A stretch of DNA of 64,000 nt from a virus: IMG/VR virus record IMGVR_UViG_3300046007_014300, positions 1-64,000 of that record. One strand, 5' to 3'. The translations under genes were made by a program, and so were the position numbers. Below the pieces are notes generated by a model. That model did no database searches, was not told the DNA's origin, and saw nothing but the letters and a program-made list of their open reading frames with translations. Below are positions 59,144 through 64,000 of the stretch, piece after piece. Positions within the stretch are counted from its first letter, which is position 1. Each line of letters starts with the position of its first letter.

Positions 59144-60052
59144 GTGGATGTTCCCCAACAGGGCACCGAGCCCACGCTCACGGATGAAAAACCGGCTCAA
59201 CAGCTGGAAAACCCTGGTCGCCTACAAGCCCTTGAAAAAAGGCTCGCAAAATTAAGCGAGTGGGCCTTGTCTGCCCAGGAAGGGTTCATAGGATTACAAG
59301 AAAAGCAAGACTTGCTTGCTGCTGACCTCGCTTCTCATCAGGCAGCACTACAAACTCAACAGCAGGCCGCGGCTGTTGACGTGGTGATGGGTTACAGGCC
59401 TTCAGTTGAGCAGCTAATCCTGCTGTTTGAGGCCTTGGCGCAGTGGCAGCAGGGCGCCCCTGAGGTTGAGAAATCAGCCCGGGCCAGTTTCAGAACCAAA
59501 GACAATAACGAAGGAGGAGGAGGAGGAGGGAAAGAGGTGAATTATTCGTATGCCACACCAGGTGAAATTTCTTCCTTGGCACGAACATCAGGAGTATTTG
59601 GGCTAGCGCATTTTCACCGAGAAGTTGTTCTTTCAGATTATAGTGTCATTAGAACTTATTTGTTACATAAGGGCGGTGGTTTTATTTACTCAGACGTGCC
59701 ACTTTTGACGAGGGAAAATAAATTACTTAGTCCTATGCAAGTGTGGTCAGTGGCTAACACTTCGGCAAGGCGACTAGGACTCCTTTCGGTCTTAGGCATC
59801 ATGCCAAGCGACACCGATGATGATGGCAATCCGCGCCAGCCAGAGGGCCAGGCAAATGGCCGCGGCCGATCAATACGAACTGTGGGTGCAACTTCGGGCT
59901 CCGCCACCGGACTGGGAGAAAAACCACCGCCATTGCCTGAAGCGAACATAAAGCGCATCCCAACTTCCAAACCTGCTGCTGTGGGGGCAGGACCTGGGCA
60001 AGCGGCAGCACCGATCCCAACCACAGCAACGGCCGGCTATGCGCCCGCATGA
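59144..60052 (+). CDS. ERF-family single-strand annealing protein
   Basis: 302 residues from a GTG start. A coiled-coil N-terminus precedes the ERF core: NYSYATPGEISSLAR, IRTYLLHKGGGFIYSDVPLL, MQVWSVANTSARRLGLLSVLGI and acidic SDTDDDGN. This matches the P22 Erf superfamily (YxYxxL... then YARRYxLxxxLGI...DDDG). It pairs complementary single strands in phage recombination and genome circularisation. The tail is Pro/Ala-rich. It heads the operon with SSB and an endonuclease. Confidence 0.9.
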   Translation: MDVPQQGTEPTLTDEKPAQQLENPGRLQALEKRLAKLSEWALSAQEGFIGLQEKQDLLAADLASHQAALQTQQQAAAVDVVMGYRPSVEQLILLFEALAQWQQGAPEVEKSARASFRTKDNNEGGGGGGKEVNYSYATPGEISSLARTSGVFGLAHFHREVVLSDYSVIRTYLLHKGGGFIYSDVPLLTRENKLLSPMQVWSVANTSARRLGLLSVLGIMPSDTDDDGNPRQPEGQANGRGRSIRTVGATSGSATGLGEKPPPLPEANIKRIPTSKPAAVGAGPGQAAAPIPTTATAGYAPA

Positions 60053-60252
60053 TGACCCTTGCCATCAAGCCATCCTTTTTGCTATTGCGCTGGCGAGTCA
60101 ATTCTCAATGGTCTTGTTTGAGTTTCTCAACCCATGATCCTCAATGGCGCGAGACATTTCAAACGATGGTGCGCAACCAATTGCAAGTCCATTTGATTTA
60201 TCCTCCAACCAAAGCATCTAAAGACTATGTCACGAATTGTTCGAACAGCTGA
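60049..60252 (+). CDS. Hypothetical small protein
   Basis: 67 residues beginning at the ATG that overlaps the ERF stop (ATGATG). Basic and aromatic start (SFLLLRWRVNSQWSCLSF), end QLQVHLIYPPTKASKDYV. Overlaps the next gene by 26 bases. No domain seen. Confidence 0.5.
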   Translation: MMTLAIKPSFLLLRWRVNSQWSCLSFSTHDPQWRETFQTMVRNQLQVHLIYPPTKASKDYVTNCSNS

Positions 60253-60712
60253 GCCTGATGTCTTCTTTCATGAGGACGCCGGTTACCTCATCCCTCCTAA
60301 ACAGAGCAATCTAGCGCCCCTGCTTTTGATTGCCCGATGTGGCACCCTAGGCCTGCGTGCCAATGGCACCCTGGTTCGCTTGCACCGGCCTGAGGAATGG
60401 TCAGCCGGCATGCACGGCATGTACGGCGAATGGAGCGAGATTGAGATGAATTGCCGAGGGCTTACCTGGGATGAAGATAGAACAAAAACACTTTTGGAAC
60501 AAACAGAATCCATGCTTTTGTTGCCCGAAAAAAGCTTGAGCCAAGAGACCCTTGCAATAGCTTGCCTTGTTTGGGCCCAGGCCCACATCGTAAGCCTTAT
60601 GCCGTACAAGAAAGCGCAGCTTCGCATAGAAGAACTTCAAGAAGCCATTGAAAATGTCAAGAAGGAGAACAGTAAGTTAAAGGCAGCTTTGACTAAATCT
60701 AAAAATTCCTGA
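60227..60712 (+). CDS. Hypothetical coiled-coil protein
   Basis: 161 residues. N-terminal mixed domain (SNLAPLLLIARCGTLGLRANGTLVRLHRPEEW) with a C-terminal coiled coil (AQLRIEELQEAIENVKKENSKLKAAL). Unknown family, in the recombination operon between ERF and SSB genes. Confidence 0.7.
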   Translation: MSRIVRTAEPDVFFHEDAGYLIPPKQSNLAPLLLIARCGTLGLRANGTLVRLHRPEEWSAGMHGMYGEWSEIEMNCRGLTWDEDRTKTLLEQTESMLLLPEKSLSQETLAIACLVWAQAHIVSLMPYKKAQLRIEELQEAIENVKKENSKLKAALTKSKNS

Positions 60713-60743
60713 AGCGAACTAACTACTAATTTTATTGCCTCCC

Positions 60744-61157
60744 ATGAACACAATTCAAATCATTGGCAAGATCACTCGCGAACCGGAAATGGACGGAGAT
60801 ATTACGAGAATGGAGCTTGCTTCCTTCGACAATCAAGATCCAAGGCCAATCTGGTTCAAGGTTTCCGTCAAGGGGCACAAAAAACTGATGGCAAACATCA
60901 AAAAGGAATCGTTGGTGGCCATTACAGGCTCTATGAAATCTATGCACTGGCCCAACCCAGCCACAAAAGTAACCTATAGGACACTGGTCCTATGCGCAAC
61001 ATCTGTGCATTTGCTAGAAGATTTTAGAAATCGCCTGTCAATTGTCCATCAAGATGAGGCAAAGCCCAGCTTGGAATGCCGCATCCGAGATCTGGACCGT
61101 GGGGCAATTGAACAACATATCACTAGCGCTAAGCGATCTGGAGGGTCACTCGCATGA
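60744..61157 (+). CDS. Single-stranded DNA-binding protein-like (OB fold)
   Basis: 137 residues from the ATG at 60744. MNTIQIIGKITREPEMDG, then RPIWFKVSVKGHKKLMANIKKESLVAITGSMK and TYRTLVLCATSVHLLEDF fit the SSB OB-fold order of strands. The acidic tail of canonical SSB is missing; instead the C-terminus is basic with Ser/Gly. It would protect single strands and work with the ERF protein. ATGA overlap with the next gene. Confidence 0.82.
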   Translation: MNTIQIIGKITREPEMDGDITRMELASFDNQDPRPIWFKVSVKGHKKLMANIKKESLVAITGSMKSMHWPNPATKVTYRTLVLCATSVHLLEDFRNRLSIVHQDEAKPSLECRIRDLDRGAIEQHITSAKRSGGSLA

Positions 61158-61762
61158 ATCATGCAACACAAGGCCATGCCACAGAGGAACAAGTGTTCCC
61201 CTTGTTGTGCAAAAAAGTAAATCAAGACAATCAAGTCAGATGGATCAAAACCAAGATTGGTGAGATCCTGCTTAGACACTTTGTCATTACTGAAGCGCAG
61301 CTCAGGACAGAGTTGGCTCCCTGTGCGGAGCGATTAATAGACGGCGATGGTAAAGATATGTTGGGCCTTGTTTTAGAACAGATGCTATTGCGAAAGCAAC
61401 TCCAGCGATGGCAGCCCTATCCAGGCATGCCACCCTCTTTTGGAAATGATGATTTTGTCTATTTGATGCCATCACAGGGGGAGCTTTATGTTTTTGATCT
61501 AATTGAACCGCTTGAACCACAAATAACCGAGCAAACAACTCGTGAGTTGCCGCAAGCGCCACTCTCTTTAGCCAACCGATTGGCGGCCGCTGCGTGTAAG
61601 GGCAGTGGCATTTGTGAAGCCATAGCCTTAAAGACTGATGGGTATTGTGCTGTCTGCAGACAAATGAGCGCTGCAGTTGCTGCAGAGCTGGCCAAGGAAC
61701 TACGCGAACACCACGGTGGCAGCTCCCAGGTCGCGGACATGCTCGATGGGTTGTTGGGATGA
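61154..61762 (+). CDS. Hypothetical operon protein
   Basis: 202 residues. A winged-helix-like start (QVRWIKTKIGEILLRHFVITEAQLRTELAP) and a C-terminal knuckle (CKGSGICEAIALKTDGYCAVC, split across about 25 residues). No family named. ATGA overlaps on both sides tie it to the SSB and endonuclease. Confidence 0.7.
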   Translation: MNHATQGHATEEQVFPLLCKKVNQDNQVRWIKTKIGEILLRHFVITEAQLRTELAPCAERLIDGDGKDMLGLVLEQMLLRKQLQRWQPYPGMPPSFGNDDFVYLMPSQGELYVFDLIEPLEPQITEQTTRELPQAPLSLANRLAAAACKGSGICEAIALKTDGYCAVCRQMSAAVAAELAKELREHHGGSSQVADMLDGLLG

Positions 61763-62259
61763 GCACAGGCAAAAGGCCCAAAACAAACTTATCAGCAAAT
61801 GTATCAACCAAGAAACGAAGTCGCTTGGAGAATATTTTTAGCGCTAAATGGCTGCGCGATTACCCTCATTTGCATTTTGAACGTGAATATGTGATTCCTG
61901 GCTGGCGGGCATGGGCCGAAGAAAAAAAACAACTGGGCCTTGTTACCAGACGGGTTCCGTTCAAGGCTGATTTTGCTTGGCCTCAAGCGTGTGTAGTTGT
62001 GGAGGTTCAAGGCGGCACCTTTGTCGTTGGCGGCCATTCGACTGGGCCAGGCATTGAGCGCGACGCCATCAAAAGCCTTACCGCTCAAGTCAGCGGTTGG
62101 GCGCTGATCTGCCTAACTGACAAGATGTTGACTCGCAATGGCGAGAAGATATGGCTGCCGAAACTGGCATCATTTATTGTCGCTCGAACCGCATCAAAAG
62201 CAGCAATACGTGAGATCGCCATAAAGCAATCTGTTGAAAACCTGATGATGCAAGGCTGA
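61759..62259 (+). CDS. PD-(D/E)XK endonuclease
   Basis: 166 residues. FEREYVIPGW, then VPFKADFAWPQACVVVEVQGGTFVVGGH, and ERDAIKSLTAQVSGWALICLT match the short DUF559/VSR-like endonuclease family (RFDFAWxxxKLAVEVxGG). Asp in ADF, Glu and Gln in VEVQGG would hold the metal. It could resolve recombination junctions or cut flaps with ERF and SSB. Start chosen at the ATGA overlap. Confidence 0.88.
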   Translation: MSTGKRPKTNLSANVSTKKRSRLENIFSAKWLRDYPHLHFEREYVIPGWRAWAEEKKQLGLVTRRVPFKADFAWPQACVVVEVQGGTFVVGGHSTGPGIERDAIKSLTAQVSGWALICLTDKMLTRNGEKIWLPKLASFIVARTASKAAIREIAIKQSVENLMMQG

Positions 62260-62870
62260 TGGCTATTGAAACGCAAGGCTTTTGGCTCTCTCTGTGGGGC
62301 AGAACCCTGGATTCCAGTGCGATTGTGGAGCTGCAGACTGGTCAGCCACGCAAATTTCTGCCGCCCGGGACATTCTGTAAGCCAGCAAAAGCCAGTGTTA
62401 AAGATGTGTTGGCAGAAGAAGCCTATAACATTCGCTCTGTTGCCGTCGAATTACCAGGAGAATGTTTGCCTTTTATACTCTATACAGTTAAATTGTCTGA
62501 TAACCCCAATGCAACAGGATCAAATCACAGAATGTTAACTTTACCAACAGGGGGCTTCATCATCAACCCAAACCGAGAAACCCCTGCAAAATCTGTCACG
62601 CTGCGATTCCCAGTGGGAACCTTGTTGCTGCGCTTGGAAAGACCTTGCACCGAAAATCAATGGTGCCGTGATAAAGCCCTGATTGCTACAGCTGTCCCCC
62701 GTTTCACGGCTGATGGTTGGTGCCGCCGCACCTTCCATTACGACGACCCTGCCAGGGTGTTCCAACCAACTGCGATTGTTTACCGAGACAGCCTCGATGC
62801 CATCGTTTTTGTTGAAGAGTTCAACCGACAAGGCGACACCATTGTGACTGAACGATTCTCGCTGCAGTAA
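62259..62870 (+). CDS. Hypothetical protein
   Basis: 203 residues, beginning at the TGATG overlap with the endonuclease. Beta-rich (FILYTVKLSDNP, KSVTLRFPVGTLLLRLERPC, AIVYRDSLDAIVFVEEF). No family recognised. Last gene of the recombination operon, before endolysin. Confidence 0.7.
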   Translation: MAIETQGFWLSLWGRTLDSSAIVELQTGQPRKFLPPGTFCKPAKASVKDVLAEEAYNIRSVAVELPGECLPFILYTVKLSDNPNATGSNHRMLTLPTGGFIINPNRETPAKSVTLRFPVGTLLLRLERPCTENQWCRDKALIATAVPRFTADGWCRRTFHYDDPARVFQPTAIVYRDSLDAIVFVEEFNRQGDTIVTERFSLQ

Positions 62871-62904
62871 TCGGCAGAATGGATGGACAACGTATGCCAT
62901 CACG

Positions 62905-63630
62905 ATGACTGGACGGATTGCCGACAAGAAGCCTGAAGCGGTCAAAACCATCCTCACCATCACTGCTCAACAGGATTCCTGGCTCAAGCAGAAGCCAATC
63001 CCAGCGAGTGACCTCAGCCCAGACCAAAGGAAGCCAGTGAAGGCAGGAGCCATTCACGGTTTGGTGGCCGTACGGGAAATCCCCCGCACGGCCCATGTTG
63101 AGGTCGACCTTGCCGAAGGCGGCGGCACCTGGGTGATCTGGCAGCCCCACTGGAGAGGTTTCTCAGAGCCTCCCACCAGCTCCATCGTGAGCGGCTTGAT
63201 TGATTGGCGCGACATGGGCGCAGCGGTATCGACTCATCTCAGCGTTGGTGAGGTGCTGCAGTTCGATCCCCGTCGGCGGCCATCACCCTCCAGCGGGGAC
63301 ATCCCCCGCATCATCCACACTGCACGCAAAGGCTTTGAGCCCCTCAGGCTTGCCTGGGGGACACCGCTGGGCGTGACGAGCTTCTACCGACCTGAGCCGA
63401 TCAACGGTGAAGTTGGAGGGGTGCGGAACAGTCACCACATCCCCGGCAACGCATTTGACATCTACCCCATCGGCCGCAGCTTGGAGGAGTTATACCAATG
63501 GGCTCGCGTTCGCTGGACGGGCGGCCTGGGCGATGGCCGAGATCGGGGCTTTCTCCACTTCGACACCCGCAATGGTGGGGGATTTGCACCCGGCGGTGGC
63601 CGGCGGCCGGCGGCTGAATGGATCTACTGA
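62905..63630 (+). CDS. M15 peptidase endolysin
   Basis: 241 residues. The C-terminal domain has the M15 zinc set: SHHIPGNAFDI (about 176-186) and GFLHFDTR (about 215-222), giving the H-x6-D and HxD motifs, with GVTSFYRPEPIN before. The N-terminal part (GAIHGLVAVREIPRTAHVEVDLAEGGGTW) may bind peptidoglycan. It cuts cell-wall peptides at lysis. No holin is directly adjacent; candidates are at 47402 and at the right edge. Confidence 0.92.
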   Translation: MTGRIADKKPEAVKTILTITAQQDSWLKQKPIPASDLSPDQRKPVKAGAIHGLVAVREIPRTAHVEVDLAEGGGTWVIWQPHWRGFSEPPTSSIVSGLIDWRDMGAAVSTHLSVGEVLQFDPRRRPSPSSGDIPRIIHTARKGFEPLRLAWGTPLGVTSFYRPEPINGEVGGVRNSHHIPGNAFDIYPIGRSLEELYQWARVRWTGGLGDGRDRGFLHFDTRNGGGFAPGGGRRPAAEWIY

Positions 63631-63635
63631 ATTGG

Positions 63636-63812
63636 ATGCCCTACAAACGGCCCGAACCCATCATCCCACCGATTCTGACGGCAGGGCAGGCACTGTTCCT
63701 GGCATCCCAGCAGCAGCTGCACCGCCAATCAATCGAGGAGCCCGATGCTGACGCGGAACCCTTCGCCCACATAATGGATTTCGACGGAGAATTCCAGCAG
63801 AATCTTGCGTAG
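63636..63812 (+). CDS. Doubtful small protein after endolysin
   Basis: 58 residues (MPYKRPEPIIPPILTAGQALFLASQQQL...). It overlaps the convergent gene at 63729 by 84 bases, so one of the two is likely false; the other has better coding character. Kept because of its position directly after the endolysin. Confidence 0.3.
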   Translation: MPYKRPEPIIPPILTAGQALFLASQQQLHRQSIEEPDADAEPFAHIMDFDGEFQQNLA

Positions 63813-64000
63813 GGCATCGTCGCTGCAAGCTTCCAAGGTGGCCGGATCCCGAAGCAGGCAGTCGTAAACCGTCGACGCATCGCTGGAGGCACTGGGCGTC
63901 AAGGCAACAATCTGATCACGCAGTTGGCAGATCGCCACCCCCAGGGCAACAACCCCCTCGGTTTGCAGGGCCTGTAGCCGGGCCAGCTGATCTCGGCACA
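63729..64000 (-). CDS. Partial coiled-coil protein cut by window edge
   Basis: The frame is open to the window end, at least 90 residues. RDQLARLQALQTEGVVALGVAICQLRDQIVAL is a heptad-containing helix and the C-terminus (DDALRKILLEFSVEIHYVGEGFRVSIGLLD) a compact domain. The true start lies beyond base 64000. Function unknown. Confidence 0.65.
   Translation of the reverse strand, partial: CRDQLARLQALQTEGVVALGVAICQLRDQIVALTPSASSDASTVYDCLLRDPATLEACSDDALRKILLEFSVEIHYVGEGFRVSIGLLD

Overview
The window reads as most of the genome of a temperate, long-tailed (siphovirus-type) phage. No clear bacterial housekeeping gene is present. A cyanobacterial host, perhaps a high-GC picocyanobacterium, is my best guess. 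It rests on the cyanobacterial flavour of the phage sigma factor and on general resemblance, so it is an inference. An attachment site shaped like the 3' half of a tRNA-Met(CAT) gene lies beside the integrase with phage genes on both sides. That fits an unintegrated or circularly permuted phage genome better than a prophage seen in host DNA.

Layout. 229-834: three small plus-strand genes, two with Cys pairs. 843-5013: a minus-strand operon with a DnaQ-like exonuclease, an ASCH protein and a repeat-built Cys-rich protein. 5430-7361: large and small terminase, also minus strand. 7492-9965: plus-strand accessory genes ending in an HNH nuclease, convergent with a sigma-70-like factor (9962-10858). 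10995-14389: portal (DUF1073 type) and a MuF-like head protein. 14401-16955: minus-strand insert with a LexA-like winged helix. 17090-24497: a run of large multidomain proteins (J domain, ParB-like, kinase-like, LPD1/zincin) of the 'polyvalent' kind that phages carry in the virion. 24808-30873: DUF2213 protease/scaffold, cement protein, DUF2184 capsid, connectors and major tail protein. 31156-47358: lambda-like tail genes (frameshifted chaperone pair, tape measure, M, L, K, I, J homologues, fibres), interrupted by two reversed cargo genes (KilA-N and PspC-SHOCT). 47402-47811: two small membrane or secreted proteins. 47817-52299: a minus-strand fibre/spike cassette. 52574-53856: attP and tyrosine integrase. 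53836-57699: minus-strand replication operon (excisionase-like, DUF2303 and its partner, and a replication initiator whose gene carries GC-rich iterons). 57911-62870: plus-strand recombination operon (ERF annealing protein, SSB, PD-(D/E)XK endonuclease). 62905-63630: M15 endolysin. 63729-64000: a truncated minus-strand gene.

How the genes work together. The terminase, portal, MuF, protease/scaffold and capsid proteins build the head. Four large proteins and one shorter one share a Cys-containing tag or a relative of it; they are candidates for packaging with the DNA and acting on the new host cell. The lambda-like tail ends in a J-type tip and a large set of fibres. Integrase, excisionase-like protein, attP and several HTH regulators provide the temperate cycle. 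Replication probably starts inside the initiator gene, as in lambda O. Three copies of an 18-bp palindrome lie 40-83 bp upstream of three plus-strand genes and may be operators.

The features most worth a second look are the tagged polyvalent cluster, the palindromic operator family, the iteron origin, the nested scaffold start, the lambda-type slippery site and the split J protein.
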